NCBI GenBank assembly: GCA_937896105.1
Contig: CALBKR010000318.1
Location: 1 to 5,962 of the forward strand
Direction of reading: 5' to 3'
Length of the DNA: 5,962 nucleotides
Origin: an uncultured Bacteroidales bacterium
GTDB lineage: Bacteria > Bacteroidota > Bacteroidia > Bacteroidales > Bacteroidaceae
In this document: positions 1-5,962 of the stretch, piece by piece
Position numbering within the stretch: the stretch's first letter is position 1
Layout of the letters: each line of letters begins with the position of its first letter
The notes under the pieces: model-generated
Databases searched by the model: none
Seen by the model: the letters and a program-made list of their open reading frames with translations, nothing else
Told to the model about the DNA's origin: nothing
Made by a program: the position numbers and the translations under genes

Positions 1-128
1 TTTCCAACCTCGATGACTACGGGGGTATAGTCGTTCTCTACGTTCACTACGGCATCCCTCTCGTCGGTCTGTGCATACAGTGTGGCCGATAGTGCCAATG
101 CCGGAATAAGTAAAAGAGCCTTTTTCAT
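1..128 (-). CDS. Exported protein, probable outer-membrane beta-barrel/TonB-receptor-like (5' end only)
   Basis: Only the first 42 codons are in the window; the gene runs off the left edge. The start is ATG at 128-126. The product begins with a signal peptide, MKKALLLIPALALSATLYAQ, with likely cleavage after YAQ or just before the Q. There is no lipobox cysteine, so a periplasmic or outer-membrane destination is expected rather than a lipoprotein. The mature start (TDERDAVVNVENDYTPVVIEVG) contains an 'NVENDYTPVV' stretch that I associate with N-termini of TonB-receptor-like outer-membrane proteins in Bacteroidales that follow large TPR genes; this is recognition from memory, and the barrel itself is not visible. 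The start lies 4 bp after the stop of the TPR gene and has no Shine-Dalgarno, so translational coupling with that gene is likely. Export is well supported; the family assignment is tentative. Confidence 0.7.
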   Translation of the reverse strand, partial: MKKALLLIPALALSATLYAQTDERDAVVNVENDYTPVVIEVG

Positions 129-132
129 ATCG

Positions 133-3123
133 TCATTTCTGTTTTTTGTCAGTCGTTAATTTTGAGAGACGCTCGTTAATCATCTCTGCAATGTCGTCTT
201 CTCCTTCGTAGTTGCTTTGCAATGCAAGCAGGTACTGCTTTGCCTCGAGAGTCTTGCCCTGTACGGTGTAGAGGTCGGCAAGCAGTATGAAGCTGCGTGC
301 CATCCAGTAAGCGTGCGGGGTGCCGGTCTCGATGAAATTGTTAATCTCGTCCTCGCAGAAATCGTAGCTCTGGTCGTCGAACAGAATTTGCGCAACCATA
401 TATTTTGCCTCGGCGCCCTCCTTTGTGCGTGTGTCCTCGGCCAGCAGGTCAAGGTCTTCAATGGCCTTGTCCTTTTCGTCGAGTGCAAGATATGCCTTCG
501 CCCTGTGGAATATCGCCTCGCGTTTCAGCTCGGGTGAAACGCTCGAGTGGTTCTCTATTGTCGTCGCGTAGTCCACTATATCCTTGTTGTTGCCCTGTTC
601 TATTGCCGCCTGCAAGATACTTGTGTATGCAACCTTCCTGCGCTCCTCGTTGCTGCTTTGGGCGGCAATCTGCTTGTAGAGGGCTGTTGACTTGTCATAC
701 TCCTTGCGGCCGTAATGGATGCTTGCCGAAATAACCATTGCCTCTTCGCGGTACTTGTTGTCGGCATAGTTCAGCACCTCGCCAAGGTTCTCGAGAGCCT
801 CGTCCTCGTCGCCCTGGTTGTAGCAGATAAGTCCTTTGTAATAGTAGCTGTTTAGCCTGAACGCGCCGGCAGGGTAGCTGCGCAGGTATTCGTCAAATGC
901 CTTTTTGGCCTCGGTCAGGTCGCCACGGCTGTATATCTTCTCGGCGGCATTGTATGCCAGTGTGTCAATCTCGCTGCTGTGTATCTCCTGGACACCTTTC
1001 TTGCCCGAAGCGAACTCCACATACTGGTCAATCTCACCCATATCTACATATATGCTCTTGAGGTCCTGCATTGCCACCTTGGCCTCCTCGCTGTTGGGGT
1101 ACTGCTCCACAATCTCCTTGTATGCAGCTATGGCATTCTCGTGGTCGCCCACGGTGTTGTATATCATAGCCCTCTCGGCAGCAGCGCGTCGCGATGTCTC
1201 GCTGTGCGGAAAATCGGCAATCAGCTTGTTATATGTGTTTATCGCATCGTAGAACTGCTCCTGTTTGATATATGTGCGCCCCATTTCATAGAGAGCCTGT
1301 TCGGTGTATATGCTGTTGGGGTGGTTGGTTATCAGGTTATTCAGTGTGCTGAGGCTCTCGACATTGTTGCCCTTGAGGCTCAATATCTGCGCCAGGCGGT
1401 AGAGCGAGTAGTCGGCATTCTTCTTGTGAATGTTCGCCGCCTTGCCGTAGTAGCCTTCGGCAATGTCGAACTGGCGCTGGTAGAAATAGCAGTCGGCAAT
1501 GCGGTTGTATGCATCGGATACAAGCTCATAGCCCTCCTTTTCGCCCACCTTTATGAAACGCTCGAACTCACTGCGTGCCTCGCTGTAGTTGCCCTCTTTG
1601 AAATGGGTATAGCCAATTCCGTATAGTGCCTTGCGGTTGCTTGGCTCGTCGGCTGCCAACGCCTGGCTGTAGAAAGTGCGTGCACCTGCCATATCCTCCT
1701 TGCGGAACAGAGCCTCGGCCTTCCAGAACAGAGCGCTTCCCTTCACCTTGTTGTTGTAGCGTCCGAGCTCGAGCGACTGGTCAAGGTTTTCTATTGCACC
1801 GTCCATATTGCCATCGATAAACTCCTGTATACCCATACGGTAGAGCATCTTCTGCTTTGCCTCGAGAATGTCTGCCGACGGGTTGTTGATTTTCTTTATC
1901 GACTGCAGTGCAACATCGTAGTTGCGTGTGTTGGTGTACTCCTCGACGAGGTGTTCGCCCACCTTGTCGGCGTGTACCGAGTTGGGATAGTCGTTCAGGA
2001 ACTGCTCGAACACCTTCACGCTCTCGCCGAACGGCGAGTAGTTTGTCTCGTGGATGCATATAGCATAGTTGTAGAGCGCCTCTTCGCGTATGCGGTCATC
2101 GTGCCTCATCTCGGCAGCCTGTCCCAGTGCAAGGCGCGCATTTGTGGGGTTCTCGTTCTCTATGTGTATAAGACCTATGTGCAGCAGTGCGTTCTGCGCT
2201 ATGGCATCATCGCCGTCGGCGCAGATGGTGAGCATCTTCAGAGCATCGTCGTAGTTGCCTGTCTCGTAGAGGCTCTTGCCCAGCTGGTACATTGCAATAC
2301 GTTGCGGAGCATTGAAATTGTTCACATATATTGCCAGAGCCTCGGCTGCTGCAGCATTGTTCCCTTGCAGGAACTCGGCAGCGCCCTGCATCTGACGCAT
2401 CCTTATACCCTGTATCTTTGCACCGTGGTCGGCGATAAAGTGCTCCGATATGCTCTTTGCCCTTGCAACATCGCCCTGTTTCAGGTAGATGCCGGCAAGG
2501 TAATAGGGCACTTCGAGATAGTATCTGTCATCGAACTCAACGGCTTTGAAACCCTCGTGGGCAGCCTCGAGCTCATCGCGGTCGTAGTTTATGACAGCGA
2601 GGTAGAATGTCGCATTCGCCGCATTCTTCTTGCTTGTGAGCGATAGGTTGCGCAACAGGTTCTCTGCAGCCCCCTCTTTGCCGCAGTTTATCAGCGACAG
2701 TGCATAGTAGAGCGTCCCGGCCTCGCGCTGCTGCGGGGTGAGGCGCTTTAGGTTGCATTGCGAGAACCATTCGCAGGCCTGTTCGTAGTCACCGCTGTGG
2801 TAGTAGGACTGCGCAATGTAGCAGGCCAACAGTTCACGTTTTGCACTTTCGGGATAGTCGGCAAGGTATTGCAGCATCAGTGCTCGTCCTTGCAGCACAT
2901 CATTTTCGTATGTGTTGAGGGCTGTCAGCAGCTCCACCTCCTGTCTCATCTCCTTGTCGAGTCCCTTGATGTCAATCTCCTCGAGCAGTGACAGTGCTGT
3001 CGTGTACTCGCCGTCGGAGTAGAGACGCTGACATTCGTCAATCAGCCTCTCGCTGTTGTCGGTCTGTGCTGCCGCTCCAAAGCATACTGTAGCGCACAGC
3101 AAAAAAACAAAACCTCTTTTCAT
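133..3123 (-). CDS. Large periplasmic tetratricopeptide-repeat protein (996 aa)
   Basis: Residues 1-20 (MKRGFVFLLCATVCFGAAAQ) are a type I signal peptide; neither cysteine in it sits in a lipobox, so the mature protein is predicted to be soluble in the periplasm or peripherally bound to the outer membrane. The rest is almost entirely helix-pair repeats. The clearest TPR units are about 133-160, 277-303, 463-490, 498-526 (ALYGIGYTHFKEGNYSEARS), 536-563, 607-638, 645-677, 757-785 and 866-893, many with the G-Y/F-A pattern and 'YPNS/FPHS' linkers typical of YbgF/BamD-like TPRs. No catalytic domain, transmembrane helix or C-terminal sorting domain is seen; the tail is lysine-rich (TTDKKQK). TPR solenoids serve as protein-binding scaffolds. 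The gene directly downstream, 4 bp away, encodes an exported protein, which suggests a pair acting on the outer membrane, but the substrate or partner is unknown. The start at 3123 is chosen because it gives the signal peptide at once; the leader is A/T-rich with no Shine-Dalgarno and I see no strong promoter of its own, so read-through from the Nudix gene is plausible. Confidence 0.93.
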   Translation of the reverse strand: MKRGFVFLLCATVCFGAAAQTDNSERLIDECQRLYSDGEYTTALSLLEEIDIKGLDKEMRQEVELLTALNTYENDVLQGRALMLQYLADYPESAKRELLACYIAQSYYHSGDYEQACEWFSQCNLKRLTPQQREAGTLYYALSLINCGKEGAAENLLRNLSLTSKKNAANATFYLAVINYDRDELEAAHEGFKAVEFDDRYYLEVPYYLAGIYLKQGDVARAKSISEHFIADHGAKIQGIRMRQMQGAAEFLQGNNAAAAEALAIYVNNFNAPQRIAMYQLGKSLYETGNYDDALKMLTICADGDDAIAQNALLHIGLIHIENENPTNARLALGQAAEMRHDDRIREEALYNYAICIHETNYSPFGESVKVFEQFLNDYPNSVHADKVGEHLVEEYTNTRNYDVALQSIKKINNPSADILEAKQKMLYRMGIQEFIDGNMDGAIENLDQSLELGRYNNKVKGSALFWKAEALFRKEDMAGARTFYSQALAADEPSNRKALYGIGYTHFKEGNYSEARSEFERFIKVGEKEGYELVSDAYNRIADCYFYQRQFDIAEGYYGKAANIHKKNADYSLYRLAQILSLKGNNVESLSTLNNLITNHPNSIYTEQALYEMGRTYIKQEQFYDAINTYNKLIADFPHSETSRRAAAERAMIYNTVGDHENAIAAYKEIVEQYPNSEEAKVAMQDLKSIYVDMGEIDQYVEFASGKKGVQEIHSSEIDTLAYNAAEKIYSRGDLTEAKKAFDEYLRSYPAGAFRLNSYYYKGLICYNQGDEDEALENLGEVLNYADNKYREEAMVISASIHYGRKEYDKSTALYKQIAAQSSNEERRKVAYTSILQAAIEQGNNKDIVDYATTIENHSSVSPELKREAIFHRAKAYLALDEKDKAIEDLDLLAEDTRTKEGAEAKYMVAQILFDDQSYDFCEDEINNFIETGTPHAYWMARSFILLADLYTVQGKTLEAKQYLLALQSNYEGEDDIAEMINERLSKLTTDKKQK

Positions 3124-3163
3124 CTTTATATTGTGTTATATTTATCTTTTTGCTTGAGGGATT

Positions 3164-3199
3164 AAAAGGGCTAAAAGGGCTACAAAGGGCAGAAAGGCT
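3164..3199. repeat. Degenerate 9-10 bp tandem repeat (AAAAGGGCT units)
   Basis: Two perfect copies of AAAAGGGCT (3164-3172 and 3173-3181) are followed by two decayed copies, ACAAAGGGC (3182-3190) and AGAAAGGCT (3191-3199). They lie in the 85-bp gap between the end of the Nudix gene and the start of the TPR gene, so any minus-strand read-through transcript carries them as AGCCCTTTT units. The motif TTAAAAGG at 3162-3169 is also complementary to CCTTTTAA at 3213-3220, allowing an 8-bp stem with a large loop, but there is no adjacent U-run, so I do not call a terminator. Simple slippage-prone DNA is the most economical reading. Confidence 0.6.
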
Positions 3200-3208
3200 G
3201 TTTGGGTT

Positions 3209-3724
3209 TTAACCTTTTAACTTTTCAATTCCTTTTCTTATCGATGCCAGCCCGAAATCCTCGCTCCTCAACTTATCTATGGCAATCCATCGCAGGTCGG
3301 CGACATAATCATCGGCCACAAGCGCGCTGCAATCGTCCACCGTGCATTGGAAAAAGAGATCCATCGTGTGCAGCTCCATACCCGAATAGTTGTATATGTT
3401 GGGTATGCTGAACAGGTAGCGTGTCTCTTTCACTCTCAGGCCTGTTTCCTCCTCAATCTCGCGTTTTACACCCTCTTCGGCGGTCTCATAGCTGTCGCAG
3501 AAGCCGCCGGGCAGGTCGAGTGTCCCCTTAGCAGGCTCTTTTGCGCGTCTTGCGACAAGTATCTCGCCCCTGCTGTTGGTAATTATGCCCACAGTGGCCG
3601 CCAACGGGTTGAAATAGTACACAAAACCGCATTTGCCGCAACGCTTCGACTTGAAATCGTTTTCGGCAAAGTCATTGCTGCCGCATTTAGGGCAGTAGCT
3701 GAAGAGGTGCAGTGGGTGTCGCAT
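3209..3724 (-). CDS. Nudix hydrolase with N-terminal zinc ribbon
   Basis: The 171-residue product hydrolyses, by family, a nucleoside diphosphate linked to another moiety; the substrate cannot be read from sequence. A perfect Nudix box (G-x5-E-x7-REUxEExGU) occupies residues 74-96: G74, E80, then REIEEETGL at 88-96, which supplies the Mg/Mn-binding glutamates. It is preceded by the usual LDLPGGF. Residues 11-32 form a zinc ribbon, CPKC (C11, C14) and CGKC (C29, C32), as in NudC-type NADH pyrophosphatases and related short Nudix proteins. The protein is much shorter than NudC (about 257 aa in E. coli), and I do not see NudC's SQPWPFPxS specificity motif, so an NADH-decapping role should not be assumed. 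ADP-ribose or another dinucleotide is equally possible. The start at 3724 is the only Met ahead of the zinc ribbon. A TATCTTTG promoter element ends only 8 bp upstream, implying a very short leader. The gene is divergent from gpmI and 85 bp upstream of the TPR gene, with which it may be co-transcribed. Confidence 0.93.
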   Translation of the reverse strand: MRHPLHLFSYCPKCGSNDFAENDFKSKRCGKCGFVYYFNPLAATVGIITNSRGEILVARRAKEPAKGTLDLPGGFCDSYETAEEGVKREIEEETGLRVKETRYLFSIPNIYNYSGMELHTMDLFFQCTVDDCSALVADDYVADLRWIAIDKLRSEDFGLASIRKGIEKLKG

Positions 3725-3732
3725 AGTTTCGG

Positions 3733-3740
3733 CAAAGATA
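3733..3740 (-). promoter_or_regulatory. Putative -7 promoter element (TATCTTTG) of the Nudix gene
   Basis: Read on the minus strand the sequence is TATCTTTG, an exact match to the Bacteroidota -7 consensus TAnnTTTG. It ends 8 bp before the Nudix ATG, so a start site a few bases downstream would leave a leader of only about 3-5 nt. No TTTG/TTG -33 element sits at the usual spacing; the nearest TTG is 25 bp upstream of the -7, which is long. The match is strong but the call rests on one box. Confidence 0.55.
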
Positions 3741-3751
3741 CCGCTTTTTCG

Positions 3752-3766
3752 GTAGGTTTGCCCTAC
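3752..3766. repeat. Short inverted repeat in the Nudix promoter spacer (GTAGG-N5-CCTAC)
   Basis: GTAGG at 3752-3756 and CCTAC at 3762-3766 form a 5-bp perfect inverted repeat around TTTGC. It lies immediately upstream of the Nudix -7 element, where a repressor or activator could bind. The arms are short enough to occur by chance, so the operator reading is speculative. Confidence 0.25.
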
Positions 3767-3886
3767 AATCGCTCTTTTTTATGCTTTAATTTGAATAATT
3801 TAATTAATATTTATTGTTTTTCGCCTTTCAGAACCTCTTTTTTGTAATTTTCCCGTTTTTATGCCCGAACACTGAATAAAAAACCG

Positions 3887-3894
3887 TATCTTTG
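3887..3894 (+). promoter_or_regulatory. Putative -7 promoter element (TATCTTTG) of gpmI
   Basis: TATCTTTG matches the Bacteroidota -7 consensus TAnnTTTG and lies 88 bp before the gpmI ATG. Transcription would begin near 3899-3901, giving a leader of roughly 83 nt that starts just before the stem-loop at 3909-3943. No good -33 box is seen; a T-rich TTTTTATG ends 23 bp upstream. The element sits inside the 14-bp perfect palindrome ATCTTTGCAAAGAT (3888-3901), so the opposite strand reads AATCTTTG, one mismatch from the same consensus. Confidence 0.6.
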
Positions 3895-3908
3895 CAAAGA
3901 TTTTGTGT

Positions 3909-3943
3909 ATTGGGCAATGGTCACCCGAAGCATTGTTCCCAAT
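3909..3943 (+). promoter_or_regulatory. Stem-loop in the gpmI 5' leader
   Basis: ATTGGG (3909-3914) pairs with CCCAAT (3938-3943), and CAATG (3915-3919) pairs with CATTG (3931-3935). Together they make an 11-bp stem with a 2-nt TT bulge on the 3' side and an 11-nt loop (3920-3930). The structure would lie about 8-10 nt from the predicted mRNA 5' end and about 40 nt before the ATG, so it does not cover the start codon. A 5' stabilising hairpin or a regulatory leader element are both possible; it does not match any riboswitch class I can recognise, and it is not followed by a U-run. Confidence 0.5.
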
Positions 3944-3982
3944 CACGGTTTTAAAGTAAAAAATTTAAACATCTTAAATATT

Positions 3983-5482
3983 ATGGCAAACAAAGCATTA
4001 TTGGTAATTCTCGACGGCTGGGGTATCGGTAACCACGGCAAGGGCGATGTTATTTTCAATACTCCCACTCCATACTGGGATCATCTTGTATCGGTATATC
4101 CCAACTCTCAGCTCCAGGCAAGCGGTGAGAACGTAGGCCTTCCTGCAGGCCAGATGGGTAACAGCGAGGTCGGTCACCTTAATATCGGTGGCGGTCGTGT
4201 CGTGTATCAGGATTTGCTCAAGATAAACCGTGCTATTGCCGACGGCTCAATCGCGCAGAACCCTCAGCTGGTTGCTGCCGTTGAGTACGCGAAGGCAAAC
4301 GGCAAGAAGCTCCACTTTATGGGTCTTACCTCTAACGGCGGTGTCCACAGCTCGCTTGAGCATCTCGAGGCAATGTACAAGTTTGCGGCGTCACAGGGTG
4401 TTGAGAACGCTTTTGTACACTGCTTTATGGATGGCCGCGACACCGACCCCAAGAGCGGTGCAGGCTTCATCGAGGATTTGACCTCAAAAGGTCTCAAGCT
4501 TGCTACAATCATCGGCCGTTACTATGCAATGGACCGCGACAAGCGTTGGGAGCGTGTTAAAATAGCATACGACCTCATCGTCAGCGGCGAGGGCAAGCAG
4601 GCAACCGATATGGTTGCTGCCGTCAAGGAGTCATACGACGAAGGCGTTACCGACGAGTTCATCAAGCCAATCGTGAACAGCAATTTCGATGGTCGCATAG
4701 GCGAGGGCGACGCAGTAATCTTCTTCAACTACCGCAACGACCGTGCAAAGGAGCTCACCATCGTGCTCACACAGGAGGATATGCCTGCCGAGGGTATGCA
4801 CACCATTCCCGGCTTGCAGTATTACTGTATGACACCGTACGATGCCAAGTTCACCGGCGTGCACATCCTTTTCGACAAGGAGAACGTGGAGAATACACTC
4901 GGCGAGTTCGTGGCAAAGCAGGGAATGAAGCAGCTCCACATTGCCGAGACCGAGAAATATGCTCACGTAACATTCTTCTTCAATGGTGGCCGCGAGGCAC
5001 CCTATGAGGGCGAGGAGCGCATCCTTGTTCCATCGCCCAAGGTTGCCACATACGACCTGCAACCCGAGATGAGCGCCTACGAGGTGAAGGAGAAGCTCGT
5101 GAACGAGATAAACAGTGAAAAGTTCGATTTCATCGTGGTTAATTTCGCAAACGGCGATATGGTAGGCCACACCGGTGTGTACAGCGCAATAGAGAAGGCT
5201 GTGCTTGCTGTCGATGCTTGCTTGAAGGATGTAATCGAGGCTGCGCGCAACCACGGTTATGAGTCAATCATCATTGCCGACCACGGCAACGCCGACAACG
5301 CAGTGAATGCCGATGGCTCACCCAACACAGCACACTCGCTGAACCCTGTTCCTTGCGTGTATGTGACCAACAGGGAAAATGCAACTATCGAGAACGGTAT
5401 CCTCGCCGATGTTGCCCCCACAATCCTCAAGATTATGGGCTTGGAGGCACCTGCAGAGATGACCGGCAAGGCGTTGATTTAA
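3983..5482 (+). CDS. gpmI: 2,3-bisphosphoglycerate-independent phosphoglycerate mutase
   Basis: This cytosolic enzyme interconverts 3- and 2-phosphoglycerate in glycolysis and gluconeogenesis, using two metal ions (usually Mn) and a phosphoserine intermediate. The 499 residues are close to the family's usual length (about 510). Visible landmarks include the metal ligand D11 in LDGWG and the catalytic serine S61 in [10 protein letters not shown]. Next come H122 in GGVHS, R152-D153 in [23 protein letters not shown] at 178-192, and [11 protein letters not shown] at 248-258. The ligands D392 and H396 are in [10 protein letters not shown]433-H434 in ADHGNAD, and H451 in TAHSLNPVP. All residues expected for activity are present and the frame is intact. 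The ATG at 3983 ([14 protein letters not shown]) is preferred; the frame is open further upstream to a GTG at 3905, but those residues would run through the leader stem-loop and do not resemble the family N-terminus. The leader is A/T-rich with no Shine-Dalgarno. The gene is divergent from the Nudix gene and 160 bp upstream of the DUF3109 gene. Confidence 0.98.
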   Translation: MANKALLVILDGWGIGNHGKGDVIFNTPTPYWDHLVSVYPNSQLQASGENVGLPAGQMGNSEVGHLNIGGGRVVYQDLLKINRAIADGSIAQNPQLVAAVEYAKANGKKLHFMGLTSNGGVHSSLEHLEAMYKFAASQGVENAFVHCFMDGRDTDPKSGAGFIEDLTSKGLKLATIIGRYYAMDRDKRWERVKIAYDLIVSGEGKQATDMVAAVKESYDEGVTDEFIKPIVNSNFDGRIGEGDAVIFFNYRNDRAKELTIVLTQEDMPAEGMHTIPGLQYYCMTPYDAKFTGVHILFDKENVENTLGEFVAKQGMKQLHIAETEKYAHVTFFFNGGREAPYEGEERILVPSPKVATYDLQPEMSAYEVKEKLVNEINSEKFDFIVVNFANGDMVGHTGVYSAIEKAVLAVDACLKDVIEAARNHGYESIIIADHGNADNAVNADGSPNTAHSLNPVPCVYVTNRENATIENGILADVAPTILKIMGLEAPAEMTGKALI

Positions 5483-5498
5483 AAATAAAAGAAATAAA

Positions 5499-5523
5499 AT
5501 CCTTCCAAAACAGGGGATAGGAT
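5499..5523. terminator. Weak stem-loop after gpmI, possible terminator
   Basis: ATCCT (5499-5503) pairs with AGGAT (5519-5523), and TCC (5504-5506) can pair with GGA (5515-5517) past a one-base bulge. It begins 17 bp after the gpmI stop. On the plus strand an A-rich tract flanks it on both sides, so it lacks the U-run of an intrinsic terminator in the gpmI direction. On the minus strand the hairpin is followed by TTTTATTTCTTTTATTTTT, which would suit termination of leftward antisense transcription. Low confidence in either direction. Confidence 0.3.
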
Positions 5524-5546
5524 AAAAAGAGAAGATGCAAGGCTTG

Positions 5547-5600
5547 CGAAACCCCAAATACCGCAGTTTACTAAAGTAAATGAGGATGTTTGGGGTTTCG
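5547..5600. repeat. Perfect 12-bp inverted repeat with a nested hairpin
   Basis: CGAAACCCCAAA (5547-5558) and TTTGGGGTTTCG (5589-5600) are exact reverse complements. Inside them TTTAC (5567-5571) and GTAAA (5576-5580) form a second stem with a TAAA loop. The pairing extends by G-U wobbles on both sides of the outer stem. The structure occupies most of the gap between gpmI and the DUF3109 gene. A T-run (5619-5623) lies 18 bp after the right arm, too far for a classic intrinsic terminator. It may still end gpmI transcription, or be a dispersed intergenic repeat; its complexity suggests more than chance. Confidence 0.6.
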
Positions 5601-5642
5601 TGTAACGCAGCAGATTACTTTTTAGCCATTCCCGTTGATCTT

Positions 5643-5962
5643 ATGGTACAGATAGGAAACACTATAGTCTCATTCGACCTCTTTCAGGAGTATTTCTTCT
5701 GTAATTTCTCGCACTGCAAGGGGATATGCTGTGTCGAGGGTGATGCCGGGGCGCCGGTGCTGATGGATGAGGTTGAGAAACTCGAGGAGGCATACGAGGT
5801 GATAGAAGAGGAGATGACTCCCGAGGCGCGTGCCGTTGTCGAGGAGCAAGGCGTGGTCTATAACGACCGCGACGGCGACCTCGTTACATCCATTGTGGGC
5901 GGCAAGGACTGCGTCTTTGCCTCGCGCGACGAGAATGGCTGTTGCATTTGTCTGATAGAAAA
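5643..5962 (+). CDS. DUF3109 family cysteine-rich protein (5' part)
   Basis: The first 106 codons are present and the gene continues past the right edge; relatives are, as I recall, about 190 residues. The N-terminus (MVQIGNTIVSFDLFQEYFFC) leads into C20-x4-C25-x3-CC (C29, C30), then VEGDAGAPV, the hallmark start of DUF3109 proteins in Bacteroidales. A second cysteine group follows at C90, C100, C101 and C103. The region from 43 to 70 is acidic and probably helical. The family is related to the YkgJ/UPF0153 cysteine-cluster proteins, for which metal or iron-sulfur binding is presumed; no enzyme activity is established to my knowledge. The ATG at 5643 is chosen because it gives the family N-terminus. 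There is no Shine-Dalgarno, and TACTTTTT at 5616-5623 is a one-mismatch candidate -7 element. The gene follows gpmI on the same strand but is separated from it by the inverted-repeat segment, so separate transcription is possible. Confidence 0.85.
   Translation, partial: MVQIGNTIVSFDLFQEYFFCNFSHCKGICCVEGDAGAPVLMDEVEKLEEAYEVIEEEMTPEARAVVEEQGVVYNDRDGDLVTSIVGGKDCVFASRDENGCCICLIE

Noticed and set aside
979..1626. A 215-codon open frame on the plus strand inside the TPR gene
   Set aside because: It lies wholly antisense to an intact TPR gene with a signal peptide and clear repeats. Its translation shows no recognisable domain and is leucine/valine/alanine-rich as expected from the complement of these codons.
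1951..2646. A 231-codon open frame on the plus strand inside the TPR gene
   Set aside because: It is the same kind of antisense shadow, with cysteine- and histidine-scattered low-information sequence and no promoter or start context.
3162..3220. A terminator between the Nudix and TPR genes formed by TTAAAAGG and CCTTTTAA
   Set aside because: The 8-bp arms are AT-rich, separated by 43 bases and not followed by a U-run on either strand.
3909..3943. A known riboswitch upstream of gpmI
   Set aside because: The segment is a single simple hairpin without the conserved cores of any class I can recognise, and no alternative terminator or sequestered start is visible.
3905..3982. A 26-codon N-terminal extension of gpmI from GTG at 3905
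   Set aside because: It would begin almost at the predicted transcription start, run through the leader stem-loop and add residues unlike the family. The internal ATG gives the standard [14 protein letters not shown] start.
4631..5254. A 207-codon open frame on the minus strand inside gpmI
   Set aside because: It is antisense to the conserved catalytic region of gpmI, whose residues constrain this DNA fully; the antisense product resembles no family I know.
5483..5642. A small unannotated gene between gpmI and the DUF3109 gene
   Set aside because: I see no convincing start with a coding-like frame; the segment is dominated by inverted repeats.

Overview
The window looks like chromosomal core DNA from a member of the Bacteroidales (Bacteroidota). 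The evidence is consistent across genes: two TATCTTTG elements matching the Bacteroidota primary-sigma -7 consensus TAnnTTTG, start codons preceded by A/T-rich leaders instead of Shine-Dalgarno sequences, a periplasmic TPR protein paired with an outer-membrane protein of the 'NVENDYTPVV' type, and a DUF3109 protein of the kind common in Bacteroides and Prevotella relatives. The genus cannot be fixed from what is here.

Layout. The left 3.7 kb is read on the minus strand, in this order of transcription: a 171-residue Nudix hydrolase with an N-terminal zinc ribbon (3724 to 3209), an 85-bp gap holding a degenerate 9-10 bp tandem repeat, a 996-residue secreted tetratricopeptide-repeat protein (3123 to 133), and 4 bp later the start of an exported protein cut by the window edge (128 to 1). 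The last two are almost certainly co-translated and probably act together in the envelope. A 258-bp intergenic region (3725-3982) then separates the leftward genes from a rightward glycolytic gene, gpmI (3983-5482). It contains one promoter-like element facing each way, an AT-rich tract around 3783-3815, and a strong stem-loop in the predicted 5' leader of gpmI. After gpmI come 160 bp (5483-5642) holding a weak hairpin and a 12-bp perfect inverted repeat with a second hairpin nested inside it. The 5' part of a DUF3109 cysteine-rich protein (5643 to the window end) follows.

Function. gpmI is a complete cofactor-independent phosphoglycerate mutase with all metal-binding and catalytic motifs visible, so this is housekeeping central metabolism. 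The Nudix protein likely cleaves a nucleoside diphosphate-linked substrate. The TPR protein and its coupled partner form an envelope module of unknown role. No phage, transposase, CRISPR array, tRNA or rRNA is seen. The protein-coding content is ordinary; the less explained material is in the non-coding segments: the gpmI leader hairpin, the palindromic gpmI -7 region, the nearly leaderless Nudix transcript and the nested palindrome before the DUF3109 gene.
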